From Streptomyces fulvoviolaceus (GTDB lineage Bacteria; Actinomycetota; Actinomycetes; Streptomycetales; Streptomycetaceae), in assembly GCF_000718165.1 (NCBI RefSeq), contig NZ_JOEY01000004.1, positions 1-64,000 on the forward strand: a stretch of 64,000 nt of DNA. The letters run 5' to 3'. Within the stretch, counting starts at the first letter, position 1. Every line of letters begins with the position of its first letter. The position numbers and the translations under genes are program-made. Positions 52,303-61,982 of the stretch are shown here, piece by piece. The notes beneath the pieces are model-generated. The model worked only from the letters and a program-made list of their open reading frames with translations. It ran no database searches and had not been told where the DNA came from.

Positions 52303-52397
52303 GCAAACACACCCGAACCTCCCACCCCCTAGGCGCTTTCGAGTGACCCCCCGCGCGTATGCCACCCTCCCCGCGAACCCCCGGATGGCGTCGGCTA

Positions 52398-52426
52398 GGG
52401 TTTGGTCCGCATAAACATCCAAACCC
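52398..52426. promoter_or_regulatory. Inverted repeat upstream of ctaC
   Basis: GGGTTTGG (52398-52405) and CCAAACCC (52419-52426) form perfect 8-base arms 13 bases apart around CATAAAC. It lies about 85 bases ahead of ctaC in an AT-richer patch and may be an operator or promoter element for the oxidase genes. Confidence 0.6.
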
Positions 52427-52509
52427 CTGCCCGACGCAGGGCGGCGACCGACCCGCGAGAAGGCAGGCCGCAGCCAACCGCGCGGGCGAGACTCTCGGGA
52501 AGGCGCTAC

Positions 52510-53469
52510 GTGAGTCCCAACGGCTCCGACCGCTCGCCGCGGCGCCCGATGCGGCGGAAGCTGCTGCAGGCAATGACCGCGGGCCTGGTCCTGGCGACCG
52601 CCACCGGCTGCACATACAAGGACTTCCCCCGCCTTGGTATGCCCACCCCGACCACGGAAGAGGCTCCGCGGATCCTCTCCCTGTGGCAGGGCTCCTGGGC
52701 TGCCGCGCTGGCCACCGGCGTGCTGGTGTGGGGCCTGATTCTGTGGAGCACGATCTTCCACCGGCGTAGCCGCACCAAGGTCGAGGTCCCCACGCAGACC
52801 CGGTACAACATGCCGATCGAGGCGCTGTACACGGTCGTTCCGCTCATCATCGTCTCGGTCTTCTTCTACTTCACGGCCCGTGACGAGTCGAAGATCCTCA
52901 GCCTCAAGAAGGAGCCGGACGTCACCATCAACGTCGTCGGCTTCCAGTGGAGCTGGGGCTTCAACTACATCGAGCCCGTCGACGGTTCCACCGGTGACGC
53001 GACGACCGACAAGAACCTGGCCGCGATTCCGGACCGGTTCAAGGAGGACTTCCCGGCGAACGCCGGCGGCGTCTACGACGTCGGCACGCCCGCCACCAAG
53101 AACCCGCAGACCGGAAACCCCGGCCCGACCCTCTGGCTCCCCAAGGGCAAGACGGTCCGCTTCGTCCTCACCTCGCGTGACGTCATCCACTCCTTCTGGG
53201 TGGTGCCGTTCCTGATGAAGCAGGACGTCATTCCGGGTCACACCAACGCCTTCGAGGTGACTCCCAACAAGGAGGGCACCTTCCTGGGCAAGTGCGCCGA
53301 GCTGTGCGGCGTCGACCACTCCCGGATGCTGTTCAACGTGAAGGTCGTCTCCCCCGAGCGCTACGAGCAGCACCTCAAGGACCTCGCCAAGAAGGGGCAG
53401 ACCGGTTACGTTCCCGCCGGCATCGCGCAGACGAGCCACGAGAAGAACCGGGAGACGAACAACCTGTGA
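52510..53469 (+). CDS. ctaC: Cytochrome c oxidase subunit II
   Basis: 319 residues from GTG 52510, with GGGAAGGCG upstream. The N-terminus has a lipobox (LATATGC). Two membrane helices ([35 protein letters not shown]) precede the cupredoxin domain: [27 protein letters not shown], and the CuA ligands in [12 protein letters not shown]. It receives electrons from the cytochrome bc1 complex and passes them to subunit I. Its stop overlaps the ctaD start (GTGA). Confidence 0.97.
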   Translation: MSPNGSDRSPRRPMRRKLLQAMTAGLVLATATGCTYKDFPRLGMPTPTTEEAPRILSLWQGSWAAALATGVLVWGLILWSTIFHRRSRTKVEVPTQTRYNMPIEALYTVVPLIIVSVFFYFTARDESKILSLKKEPDVTINVVGFQWSWGFNYIEPVDGSTGDATTDKNLAAIPDRFKEDFPANAGGVYDVGTPATKNPQTGNPGPTLWLPKGKTVRFVLTSRDVIHSFWVVPFLMKQDVIPGHTNAFEVTPNKEGTFLGKCAELCGVDHSRMLFNVKVVSPERYEQHLKDLAKKGQTGYVPAGIAQTSHEKNRETNNL

Positions 53470-55202
53470 GCATCCTCAACGAACCCCAGGGTGCCGCCGC
53501 AGCTGAGGACTCGTACGAGAACGAGCTGCCGGTCAGGCGCAAGCAGCCCGGCAACGTCGTGATCAAGTGGCTCACCACCACCGACCACAAGACCATCGGT
53601 ACCTTGTACCTGGTCACGTCGTTCGCGTTCTTCTGCATCGGTGGCGTGATGGCGCTGTTCATGCGCGCCGAGCTGGCCCGTCCGGGCCTGCAGATCATGT
53701 CGAACGAGCAGTTCAACCAGGCGTTCACGATGCACGGCACGATCATGCTGCTGATGTTCGCGACGCCGCTGTTCGCCGGTTTCACGAACTGGATCATGCC
53801 GCTGCAGATCGGCGCGCCCGACGTGGCGTTCCCGCGGCTGAACATGTTCGCCTACTGGCTCTACCTGTTCGGCTCGACGATCGCGGTGGGCGGCTTCCTC
53901 ACCCCGCAGGGTGCGGCCGACTTCGGCTGGTTCGCCTACTCCCCGCTGTCGGACGCGGTCCGCTCGCCGGGCATCGGCGCCGACCTGTGGATCATGGGTC
54001 TGGCCTTCTCCGGCTTCGGCACGATCCTCGGTGCGGTCAACTTCATCACCACCATCATCTGCATGCGTGCGCCGGGCATGACCATGTTCCGCATGCCGGT
54101 GTTCACCTGGAACGTGCTGCTGACCGGTGTGCTGGTCCTGCTCGCCTTCCCGGTCCTCGCGGCCGCGCTGTTCGCCCTGGAGGCGGACCGCAAGTTCGGT
54201 GCGCACATCTTCGACCCAGCCAACGGCGGCGCATTGCTGTGGCAACACCTCTTCTGGTTCTTCGGACATCCAGAGGTGTACATCATCGCGCTGCCGTTCT
54301 TCGGCATCATCTCCGAAGTCATCCCGGTCTTCAGCCGGCGTCCGATCTTCGGTTACATGAACCTGATCGCGGCGACCATCGCGATCGCGGGTCTGTCCGT
54401 GACGGTGTGGGCGCACCACATGTACGTCACCGGCGGTGTGCTGCTGCCGTTCTTCTCCTTCATGACCTTCCTGATCGCGGTCCCGACCGGTGTGAAGATC
54501 TTCAACTGGGTCGCGACCATGTGGAAGGGCTCGCTCAGCTTCGAGACCCCGATGCTGTGGGCCACGGGCTTCCTGATCACCTTCACCTTCGGTGGTCTGA
54601 CCGGCGTCATCCTGGCCTCGCCGCCGCTGGACTTCCACGTCTCCGACTCGTACTTCGTGGTGGCGCACTTCCACTACGTCGTCTTCGGCACCGTGGTGTT
54701 CGCGATGTTCTCCGGCTTCCACTTCTGGTGGCCGAAGTTCACCGGCAAGATGCTCGACGAGCGGCTCGGCAAGATCACGTTCTGGACGCTGTTCTTCGGC
54801 TTCCACGGCACGTTCCTCGTCCAGCACTGGCTGGGCGCGGAGGGCATGCCGCGTCGTTACGCGGACTACCTCGCGGCCGACGGCTTCACCGCCCTGAACA
54901 CGATCTCGACGATCAGCTCCTTCGTCCTCGGTCTGTCGATCCTGCCGTTCTTCTACAACGTGTGGAAGACCGCCAAGTACGGCAAGAAGGTCGAGGTCGA
55001 CGACCCGTGGGGCTACGGCCGCTCCCTCGAGTGGGCGACGTCCTGCCCGCCGCCGCGGCACAACTTCATCACCCTGCCGCGGATCCGCAGCGAATCCCCG
55101 GCGTTCGACCTGCACCACCCTGAGCTCGCCGCCCTCGACCAGCTCGAGAACGCGCCTCACGGTGAGAAGGCCCTCTCCGGCGGCAAGGAGGCCGGCAAGT
55201 GA
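53466..55202 (+). CDS. ctaD: Cytochrome c oxidase subunit I
   Basis: 578 residues from GTG 53466. Twelve membrane helices hold the low-spin heme and the binuclear heme-CuB site. Heme and copper ligands sit in [40 protein letters not shown], and [19 protein letters not shown]. The [20 protein letters not shown] segment carries the Tyr crosslinked near CuB. It reduces oxygen to water and pumps protons. The gene is coupled to ctaC and ctaF by stop/start overlaps. Confidence 0.98.
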   Translation: MSILNEPQGAAAAEDSYENELPVRRKQPGNVVIKWLTTTDHKTIGTLYLVTSFAFFCIGGVMALFMRAELARPGLQIMSNEQFNQAFTMHGTIMLLMFATPLFAGFTNWIMPLQIGAPDVAFPRLNMFAYWLYLFGSTIAVGGFLTPQGAADFGWFAYSPLSDAVRSPGIGADLWIMGLAFSGFGTILGAVNFITTIICMRAPGMTMFRMPVFTWNVLLTGVLVLLAFPVLAAALFALEADRKFGAHIFDPANGGALLWQHLFWFFGHPEVYIIALPFFGIISEVIPVFSRRPIFGYMNLIAATIAIAGLSVTVWAHHMYVTGGVLLPFFSFMTFLIAVPTGVKIFNWVATMWKGSLSFETPMLWATGFLITFTFGGLTGVILASPPLDFHVSDSYFVVAHFHYVVFGTVVFAMFSGFHFWWPKFTGKMLDERLGKITFWTLFFGFHGTFLVQHWLGAEGMPRRYADYLAADGFTALNTISTISSFVLGLSILPFFYNVWKTAKYGKKVEVDDPWGYGRSLEWATSCPPPRHNFITLPRIRSESPAFDLHHPELAALDQLENAPHGEKALSGGKEAGK

Positions 55203-55597
55203 AGATCCAGGGCAAGATGTTCATGTGGCTGAGCGTCTTCGTCCTCGCCATGGCGATCGTCTATGGCGTGTGGTCGAAGGAGCCGGCCGGTACCACGGCC
55301 CTCTTCCTGGCCTTCGGCCTGTGCATCATGATCGGCTTCTACCTGGGCTTCACCGCCCGGCGGGTCGACGCGGGTGCCCAGGACAACAAGGAGGCGGACG
55401 TCGCGGACGACGCCGGCGAGGTCGGGTTCTTCAGCCCGCACAGCTGGCAGCCGCTCGCCCTCGGGCTCGGTGGCGCCCTCGCCTTCCTGGGGGTCGCGAT
55501 CGGCTGGTGGCTGCTGTACTTCTCGGCGCCGCTGCTGCTGATCGGTCTGTGGGGCTGGGTCTTCGAGTACTACCGCGGTGAGAACCGCACCCAGTAG
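55199..55597 (+). CDS. ctaF: Cytochrome c oxidase subunit IV (actinobacterial)
   Basis: 132 residues from GTG 55199, overlapping the ctaD stop. Four hydrophobic segments ([59 protein letters not shown] and [20 protein letters not shown]) and a short acidic loop match the small subunit found only in actinobacterial aa3 oxidases. It may stabilise the complex or the bc1-aa3 supercomplex. A terminator follows at 55616. Confidence 0.95.
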   Translation: MKIQGKMFMWLSVFVLAMAIVYGVWSKEPAGTTALFLAFGLCIMIGFYLGFTARRVDAGAQDNKEADVADDAGEVGFFSPHSWQPLALGLGGALAFLGVAIGWWLLYFSAPLLLIGLWGWVFEYYRGENRTQ

Positions 55598-55615
55598 CAC
55601 GAACTGAGCACCAGA

Positions 55616-55649
55616 GAGCCCGGACACTCCGTCAGGAGGGTCCGGGCTC
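55616..55649 (+). terminator. Terminator after the ctaCDF operon
   Basis: A 10-pair stem (55616-55625 with 55640-55649), with inner CTCC/GGAG pairs, is followed by CTGCTTTT. It ends the ctaCDF transcript. Confidence 0.88.
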
Positions 55650-55727
55650 CTGCTTTTGCCGCAATACCGTTCCCTCGTCCGAGTTACCCGGCGCGCCGTC
55701 CTTGACGAAGCTCCTTAGCGTGAGGCT

Positions 55728-56990
55728 ATGAGCCACTCTCCGCGCACCCGCACTGTCGTCAGCTGCACCCTGCTGGTGATCGCCCTCGGGGCGGGCGCCA
55801 CCGCCTGTGGGTCCGACGGCAACCCCCTGTCTGCCGCCCCGTACGACGCGGCGGACCAGATCTCCTTCAACGGCCCCACGGGCGACGGGAAGAAGGCCGA
55901 CCCGGACAAGCCCCTGGAGGTCACCGCCGAGGGCGACGACGGGCGTATCACGGACGTCACGGCCGCGGATGCCACGGGACGGTACGTGGCGGGCGAGCTC
56001 TCCGCCGACGGCGGTCGCTGGCACAGCACCTCACCGCTGGCCGCCAACGCCCGCTACACGGTGCGCGTGAGCACGGAGGACGAGGACGGGGCGCCCGGCC
56101 GCCGGGTCCTCACCTTCGACACCAGCAAGCCCACCACCAAGAAGCGCCTGACCGTCAAGTTCGGGCCGAAGGCGGGCAAGTACGGCGTCGGGCAGCCCGT
56201 CACCGCCGAGCTGAGCAAGGCCGTCAAGGACAAGGCGCAGCGGGCCGTCGTCGAGCGCGCCCTCAGGGTGGACTCCACGCCTGCCGTGGACGGCACCTGG
56301 CACTGGGTGGACGACAAGGAACTCCACTACCGCCCCAAGGAGTACTGGCCCGCCCACGCCACCATCCAGGTCCGCAGCAACCTGGAGGGCGTCAAGATCA
56401 GCGACCGGCTGTGGGGCGGAAAGGCCAAGCCGCTCACGCTGACCACCGGCGACCGCATCATCGCGGTGACGGACGCCTCGTCACACTCGATGACCGTCTA
56501 CAGGAACGGCAAGTCGATCAACGAGATTCCGGTCACCACCGGAAAGTCCGGCTTCGAGACCCGCAACGGCGTCAAGGTCGTACTGGGCAAGGAGTACTTC
56601 GTACGTATGCGCGGCACCAGCATCGGCATCGCCGAGGGCAGCGCGGAGTCGTACGACCTGCCGGTCTACTACGCCACCCGCCTCACCTGGAGCGGCGAGT
56701 ACGTCCACGCCGCTCCCTGGTCCACCGGCTCCCAGGGCTACGAGAACGTCAGCCATGGCTGCACCGGCATGAGCACCGGCAACGCCGAGTGGTTCTTCGA
56801 CACCATCCACGAGGGTGACGTCGTCAAGGTCGTCAACTCCTACGGCGACACCATGGAGAACTTCGGCAACGGCTTCGGCGACTGGAACCTCGGCTGGAAG
56901 AAGTGGCGCAAGGGCAGCGCCCTGGTGGGCGGCAGCCCGGAGGGTCCCAGCCTGGCGGAGAGGGCAAGGCTGAGGCCGGAGAGCGTCTGA
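55728..56990 (+). CDS. L,D-transpeptidase lipoprotein
   Basis: 420 residues from ATG 55728. Lipobox in LGAGATAC (C27) places it outside the membrane. Two Ig-like domains fill about 35-250. The YkuD catalytic domain (250-375) has ITDASSHSMTVYRNGKS-like entry, HAAPWSTGSQGYENVSHG and then SHGCTGMSTGN with the active-site Cys. It makes 3-3 crosslinks in peptidoglycan or attaches proteins to it. Its place among respiratory genes is common to Streptomyces but functionally unexplained. Confidence 0.94.
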   Translation: MSHSPRTRTVVSCTLLVIALGAGATACGSDGNPLSAAPYDAADQISFNGPTGDGKKADPDKPLEVTAEGDDGRITDVTAADATGRYVAGELSADGGRWHSTSPLAANARYTVRVSTEDEDGAPGRRVLTFDTSKPTTKKRLTVKFGPKAGKYGVGQPVTAELSKAVKDKAQRAVVERALRVDSTPAVDGTWHWVDDKELHYRPKEYWPAHATIQVRSNLEGVKISDRLWGGKAKPLTLTTGDRIIAVTDASSHSMTVYRNGKSINEIPVTTGKSGFETRNGVKVVLGKEYFVRMRGTSIGIAEGSAESYDLPVYYATRLTWSGEYVHAAPWSTGSQGYENVSHGCTGMSTGNAEWFFDTIHEGDVVKVVNSYGDTMENFGNGFGDWNLGWKKWRKGSALVGGSPEGPSLAERARLRPESV

Positions 56991-57018
56991 GAGACACCTC
57001 GACGGCAACGGGCCCCGT

Positions 57019-57060
57019 AGGGGCGTGGGGAACTGCGCGACAAACCCCACGGCCCGCAGC
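57019..57060 (+). repeat. Dispersed intergenic repeat, type A
   Basis: GGGGCGTGGGGAACTGCGCG, then ACAAACCCCACGGCCCGCAG. Most conserved in the first part. Lies between the L,D-transpeptidase gene and the convergent receiver-like gene. Confidence 0.75.
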
Positions 57061-57088
57061 CGCCAAAGAGACCGGTGGACCCGAGCTC

Positions 57089-57490
57089 TCAGGCGCTCAG
57101 AGCCCTCTTCTGCCGCAACAGAGAGGCCAACGCCCCCGCGAACTCCACGGGATCCACAGGCAGCGTCACTGCCGCCTCCGCACGGCTCCACGTGGCCAGC
57201 CACGCATCCTGCGGTCGCCCGATGAGCAAGAGCACCGGCGGGCAGTTGAAGATCTCGTCCTTGATCTGCCGGCACAGCCCCATGCCCCCCATGGGCACGG
57301 CCTCACCGTCCAGGACGACGACGTCGATGCCGCCCTTGTCCAGCTCCCGCACAACCGCCGCAGACGTCGCACACTCGAGGAACTCGACCACGGGCACATC
57401 GGGAGCCGGCCGCCGGCCGGTGGCGAGCCGCACCTGCTCGCGGGTGTTGGAGTCGTCGCTGTAGACCAGCACCGTGGCGGTCGGCTGCAT
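57089..57490 (-). CDS. Receiver-like (response regulator) protein
   Basis: 133 residues from ATG 57490. A single receiver-like fold: VLVYSDDSNTREQVRLA with the acidic pair, DVVVLDGEAVPMGGMGLCRQ with a candidate phospho-Asp in LDGE, and a beta strand VLLLIGRPQDA in place of the usual T/S region; the final strand has AVTLPVDP where a Lys is usual (LPVDP, not KP), so phosphorylation may be lost. It has no output domain. It is divergent from ctaE and often accompanies respiratory genes in this genus, but its job is unknown. Confidence 0.8.
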   Translation of the reverse strand: MQPTATVLVYSDDSNTREQVRLATGRRPAPDVPVVEFLECATSAAVVRELDKGGIDVVVLDGEAVPMGGMGLCRQIKDEIFNCPPVLLLIGRPQDAWLATWSRAEAAVTLPVDPVEFAGALASLLRQKRALSA

Positions 57491-57679
57491 TCTTCCTCCG
57501 TGACGTCAGCGTCGTACGGCCAAAGACGGGCGGAGCCCGATGGCGCGGATGCTACTCCCTTGAACACCCCGTCAACACCTGTTGGAACATGCCTGCGATG
57601 GGCCATACGGGCAGTACACACGCTGCGGACACTCCGAACGGCACCCCCCGGAGTGAGCGCGAGATAAGCGACCGACATA

Positions 57680-58300
57680 ATGTCGGTCGTGGCGACAGCA
57701 ACGACAGTAGAAACCGGGCACGCGCACCCGTCGGTCAACCGGCCGAACCTCACCAGCGTCGGAACCATCATCTGGCTGAGTTCCGAGCTGATGTTCTTCG
57801 CGGCCCTCTTCGCGATGTACTTCACCCTGCGATCGGTGACAGGTCCCGACCACTGGAAGGAAATGGCCTCGAGCCTGAACTTCCCGTTCTCGGCGACGAA
57901 CACCACGATCCTGGTGCTCTCCTCCCTCACCTGCCAGCTCGGCGTGTTCGCCGCCGAGCGCGGTGACGTGAAGAAGCTCCGGGGGTGGTTCATCATCACC
58001 TTCATCATGGGCGCGGTCTTCATCGGCGGTCAGATCTTCGAGTACACGGAGCTGGTGAAGAAGGACGGGCTCTCGCTCTCCTCCGACCCGTACGGCTCGG
58101 TGTTCTACCTGACCACCGGCTTCCACGGCATGCACGTGACGGGCGGCCTCATCGCCTTCCTGTTCGTCCTCGGCCGTACCTACGCGGCCAAGAGGTTCAC
58201 GCATGAGCAGGCGACCGCGGCCATCGTCGTGTCCTACTACTGGCACTTCGTCGATGTCGTCTGGATCGGCCTCTTCGCCACGATCTACATGATCAAGTAG
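57680..58300 (+). CDS. ctaE: Cytochrome c oxidase subunit III
   Basis: 206 residues from ATG 57680; GTG 57689 is an alternative. Five hydrophobic segments with the family-typical [59 protein letters not shown] and [19 protein letters not shown]. The Glu in SSELMF and His residues in GFHGMHV and WHFVDVVW are the conserved ones. It stabilises oxidase subunit I. It stands apart from ctaCDF and begins the qcrCAB unit, a usual actinobacterial layout. Confidence 0.97.
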   Translation: MSVVATATTVETGHAHPSVNRPNLTSVGTIIWLSSELMFFAALFAMYFTLRSVTGPDHWKEMASSLNFPFSATNTTILVLSSLTCQLGVFAAERGDVKKLRGWFIITFIMGAVFIGGQIFEYTELVKKDGLSLSSDPYGSVFYLTTGFHGMHVTGGLIAFLFVLGRTYAAKRFTHEQATAAIVVSYYWHFVDVVWIGLFATIYMIK

Positions 58301-58360
58301 CCGGGCCCGCTCCCGACATTTCCAGCATCGACGCAGAAGATCCTGACACCGGGGTAATCC

Positions 58361-59170
58361 GTGAAAAAGCTCTCCGCACGACGACGCCACCCGCTGGCGG
58401 CGCTCGTCGTCCTACTCCTCGCGCTGGCATGCACAGGGGGGCTGTACGCCGCGTTCGCACCCGCGGGCAAGGCGCAGGCCGATGAAACCGCCCAGTCCCT
58501 TGCCATCGACGAGGGCAAGAAGCTCTACGCCGTAGGCTGCGCCAGCTGCCACGGCACCGGCGGTCAGGGCACCTCCGACGGTCCGAGCCTCGTGGGCGTG
58601 GGCGCTGCGGCGGTCGACTTCCAGGTCGGCACCGGCCGTATGCCGGCCCAGCAGCCGGGCGCGCAGGTCCCGAAGAAGAAGGTCATCTACACGCAGGCCG
58701 AGATCGACCAGCTGGCCGCGTACATCTCCTCGCTGGGCGCCGGTCCGACCGTCCCGACCGAGGCGGACTACGGCCCCGACGGCGCCGACATCGCCAAGGG
58801 CGGCGAGCTGTTCCGCACCAACTGCGCGCAGTGCCACAACTTCACCGGCAAGGGCGGCGCCCTGACGCACGGGAAGTTCGCACCCGACCTCGAGGGTGTC
58901 GACCCGAAGCACCTCTACGAGGCCATGCAGACCGGCCCGCAGAACATGCCGTCGTTCCCCGACACCACGCTGTCGGTGCAGAACAAGAAGGACATCATCG
59001 CGTACCTGAACGCGGTCAACGGTGACGACACCGAGAGCCCCGGCGGTCTTGAGCTGGGCGGTCTCGGCCCGGTCTCCGAGGGCCTGTTCGCCTGGATCTT
59101 CGGACTCGGCGCGCTGATCGCGGTCGCCGTCTGGGTCGCCGCTCGGACCGCAAAGGCCAAGAAGTCATGA
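58361..59170 (+). CDS. qcrC: Diheme cytochrome c of the bc1 complex
   Basis: 269 residues from GTG 58361. A signal/anchor (LAALVVLLLALACTGGLYAA) is followed by two class I cytochrome c domains with heme sites C60-ASCH and C155-AQCH, the Met ligands probably in GRMPAQQ and QNMPSFPD, and a C-terminal membrane helix (WIFGLGALIAVAVWVA). In actinobacteria this diheme subunit hands electrons straight to the oxidase, replacing soluble cytochrome c. Stop overlaps qcrA (ATGA). Confidence 0.97.
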   Translation: MKKLSARRRHPLAALVVLLLALACTGGLYAAFAPAGKAQADETAQSLAIDEGKKLYAVGCASCHGTGGQGTSDGPSLVGVGAAAVDFQVGTGRMPAQQPGAQVPKKKVIYTQAEIDQLAAYISSLGAGPTVPTEADYGPDGADIAKGGELFRTNCAQCHNFTGKGGALTHGKFAPDLEGVDPKHLYEAMQTGPQNMPSFPDTTLSVQNKKDIIAYLNAVNGDDTESPGGLELGGLGPVSEGLFAWIFGLGALIAVAVWVAARTAKAKKS

Positions 59171-60222
59171 GTAGCCAAGACATTCCAGAAGAGAACCTGC
59201 CCGCAGAGCAGGACGCGCACGGCGCGGTAGGCGTCGCGGACGAGAAGGACCCGTTCGCCGACCCCGGACTGCCGCCTCACGAGCACCGGGTGCAGGACAT
59301 CGACGAGCGGGCCGCCAGGCGGTCCGAGCGCACGGTGGCCATGCTGTTCACGGTGTCGATGCTGGCCACCGTCGGCTTCATCGCCTCGTATGTGGCGGTG
59401 CCGCACGACAAGGCGATCTACGTCTTCCCGATCGGCCGCATCAACGCGCTCAACTTCGCGCTGGGTCTGACCCTCGGCGTGGCGCTCTTCGCGATCGGCG
59501 CGGGGGCGGTCCACTGGGCCCGCACCCTGATGTCCGACGAGGAGATCGCCGACGAGCGCCACCCGATCGAGGCGTCCCCCGAGGTCCGTGCGAAGGTCCA
59601 CGCGGACTTCAAGCAGGGTGCCAAGGAGTCGGCGCTCGGCCGCCGCAAGCTGATCCGCAACACGATGTTCGGCGCGCTGGCCCTGTTCCCGCTCTCCGGC
59701 GTCATGCTGCTGCGTGACCTCGGCCCGCTGCCCGGCACCAAGCTCCGCCACACCCTGTGGTCCAAGGGCAAGCTGCTCGTCAACATGAACACCAACGAGC
59801 CGCTGCGTGCCTCCGACGTCGCGGTCGGCTCGCTGACCTTCGCCAAGCCCGAGGGCCTGGAGGAGCACGACGAGGAGTTCCAGACCGAGATCGCCAAGGC
59901 CGCCCTGATGATCGTCCGGATCCAGCCGGACAACATCAAGGACAAGCGCGAGCTCGAGTGGTCGCACGAGGGCATCGTCGCGTACTCGAAGATCTGCACC
60001 CACGTCGGTTGCCCGATCTCCCTGTACGAGCAGCAGACGCACCACGTGCTCTGCCCCTGCCACCAGTCCACCTTCGACCTCTCCGACGGTGCCCGGGTGA
60101 TCTTCGGCCCCGCCGGTCACGCCCTGCCGCAGCTGCGCATCGGCGTGAACGACGAGGGCTATCTCGAGGCGCTCGGCGACTTCGAAGAGCCCGTCGGTCC
60201 TGCCTTCTGGGAGCGCGGATGA
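59167..60222 (+). CDS. qcrA: Rieske iron-sulfur subunit of the bc1 complex
   Basis: 351 residues from ATG 59167. Three membrane helices (about 58-78, 96-115, 165-183) are typical of actinobacterial QcrA. The 2Fe-2S ligands are C277 and H279 in KICTHVGCPIS, and C296 or C298/H299 in HVLCPCHQSTF. It moves electrons from quinol to the diheme subunit. Coupled by overlap to both qcrC and qcrB. Confidence 0.97.
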   Translation: MSSQDIPEENLPAEQDAHGAVGVADEKDPFADPGLPPHEHRVQDIDERAARRSERTVAMLFTVSMLATVGFIASYVAVPHDKAIYVFPIGRINALNFALGLTLGVALFAIGAGAVHWARTLMSDEEIADERHPIEASPEVRAKVHADFKQGAKESALGRRKLIRNTMFGALALFPLSGVMLLRDLGPLPGTKLRHTLWSKGKLLVNMNTNEPLRASDVAVGSLTFAKPEGLEEHDEEFQTEIAKAALMIVRIQPDNIKDKRELEWSHEGIVAYSKICTHVGCPISLYEQQTHHVLCPCHQSTFDLSDGARVIFGPAGHALPQLRIGVNDEGYLEALGDFEEPVGPAFWERG

Positions 60223-61859
60223 GCACTACGAACACTCCGGACTCGCGCTCCTCGCGCGAGAAGGCACCGGCCGGCGAGCGCGTCGCCGACTGGGCCGACG
60301 GCCGGCTCGGGATCTACTCCCTGGCCAAGGCCAACATGCGCAAGATCTTCCCCGACCACTGGTCGTTCATGCTGGGTGAGATCTGCCTGTACAGCTTCAT
60401 CATCATCATCCTCACGGGTGTGTATCTGACGCTGTTCTTCCACCCGTCGATGAACGAGGTGGAGTACCACGGCAGCTACGTCCCGCTGCAGGGACAGCTG
60501 ATGTCCGAGGCGTTCAACTCGACCATGCACATCTCCTTCGATGTGCGCGGTGGTCTGCTGATCCGGCAGATCCACCACTGGGCGGCGCTGATCTTCCTCG
60601 CCGGCATGTTCGTGCACATGATGCGCGTGTTCTTCACGGGTGCGTTCCGCAAGCCGCGTGAGGTCAACTGGCTGTTCGGCTTCCTGCTGTTCGTCCTGGG
60701 CATGTTCACCGGCTTCACCGGTTACTCGCTCCCGGACGACCTGCTCTCCGGCACCGGTGTCCGCTTCATGGAGGGCGCGGTCCTGTCCGTGCCGATCGTC
60801 GGCACGTACCTGTCGTTCTTCCTGTTCGGCGGAGAGTTCCCGGGCGGCGACTTCGTGGCCCGCTTCTACTCGATCCACGTACTGCTGCTGCCGGGCATCA
60901 TGCTCGGCCTGGTGGTGGGCCACCTGATCCTGGTCTTCTACCACAAGCACACGCAGTTCGCGGGCCCCGGCAAGACGAACAACAACGTCGTCGGCATGCC
61001 GCTGCTGCCGGTCTACATGGCCAAGGCCGGAGGCTTCTTCTTCCTGGTCTTCGGTGTCATCGCGGTCGTCTCGGCGATCGCCTCGATCAACCCGATCTGG
61101 GCCATGGGCCCCTACCGGCCGGACCAGGTGTCCACGGGCGCCCAGCCCGACTGGTACATGGGCTTCTCCGAAGGCCTGATCCGTGTGATGCCGGGCTGGG
61201 AGATCAACTTCTGGGGTCACACGCTCGTCCTGGGCGTGTTCATCCCGCTGATCATCTTCCCGCTGGTCCTGGTCGCGATCGCGGTCTACCCGTTCATCGA
61301 GTCCTGGGTCACCGGCGACAAGCGCGAGCACCACATCCTGGACCGCCCGCGCAACGCGCCGACGCGTACGGCCTTCGGTGTCGCGTGGATCACCTGGTAC
61401 ATGGTGCTGCTGATCGGTGGTGGAAACGACCTCTGGGCCACCCACTTCCACCTGTCGATCAACACCATCACCTGGTTCGTCCGGGTCGCGTTCTTCGTCG
61501 CCCCGGTCCTCGCGTTCATCGCCACCAAGCGGATCTGCCTCGGCCTCCAGCGCCGGGACAAGGACAAGGTGCTGCACGGCCGCGAGTCCGGCATCATCAA
61601 GCGCCTGCCGCACGGTGAGTTCATCGAGGTCCACGAGCCGCTCAGCCAGGAGCAGCTGCACACGCTCACCTCGCACGAGCAGTACGAGCCGGCCGCGATC
61701 GGCGCGACGGTCGACGAGAACGGCGTCGAGCGCAAGGTGAAGGGCTCCGAGAAGCTGCGCGCCAAGCTCAGCGAGTCGTACTACGGCGAGGAGAGCCAGA
61801 TCGCCAAGCCGACCATCGAGGAGTACAAGGAGATCACGAGCGGCCACGGCCACCACTGA
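60219..61859 (+). CDS. qcrB: Cytochrome b subunit of the bc1 complex
   Basis: 546 residues from ATG 60219. Eight or more membrane helices; heme-binding His pairs in FDVRGGLLIRQIHHWAALIF and HVLLLPGIMLGLVVGHLILV, the quinol-site PDWYMGFSEG (PEWY equivalent) in GAQPDWYMGFSEGLIR. The C-terminal 120 residues are a cytosolic extension (RLPHGEFIEVHEPLSQEQLH), typical of actinobacteria. QcrB is the target of Q203-type drugs in mycobacteria. The operon ends at a strong terminator. Confidence 0.97.
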   Translation: MSTTNTPDSRSSREKAPAGERVADWADGRLGIYSLAKANMRKIFPDHWSFMLGEICLYSFIIIILTGVYLTLFFHPSMNEVEYHGSYVPLQGQLMSEAFNSTMHISFDVRGGLLIRQIHHWAALIFLAGMFVHMMRVFFTGAFRKPREVNWLFGFLLFVLGMFTGFTGYSLPDDLLSGTGVRFMEGAVLSVPIVGTYLSFFLFGGEFPGGDFVARFYSIHVLLLPGIMLGLVVGHLILVFYHKHTQFAGPGKTNNNVVGMPLLPVYMAKAGGFFFLVFGVIAVVSAIASINPIWAMGPYRPDQVSTGAQPDWYMGFSEGLIRVMPGWEINFWGHTLVLGVFIPLIIFPLVLVAIAVYPFIESWVTGDKREHHILDRPRNAPTRTAFGVAWITWYMVLLIGGGNDLWATHFHLSINTITWFVRVAFFVAPVLAFIATKRICLGLQRRDKDKVLHGRESGIIKRLPHGEFIEVHEPLSQEQLHTLTSHEQYEPAAIGATVDENGVERKVKGSEKLRAKLSESYYGEESQIAKPTIEEYKEITSGHGHH

Positions 61860-61882
61860 TCACCGCGTCGCCACACCACGGT

Positions 61883-61919
61883 AGAAGGGCCCCGTCCGTA
61901 GACCGGACGGGGCCCTTCT
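61883..61919 (+). terminator. Terminator after qcrCAB
   Basis: Perfect 16-base-pair stem (61883-61898 with 61904-61919) with a 5-base loop, 23 bases after the qcrB stop. Confidence 0.95.
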
Positions 61920-61982
61920 CCGTGCCTCCCGGCTGGATAGGGTGGGGCTCACACTTTGTTCTACGACGATCAGGAGCGGCTG

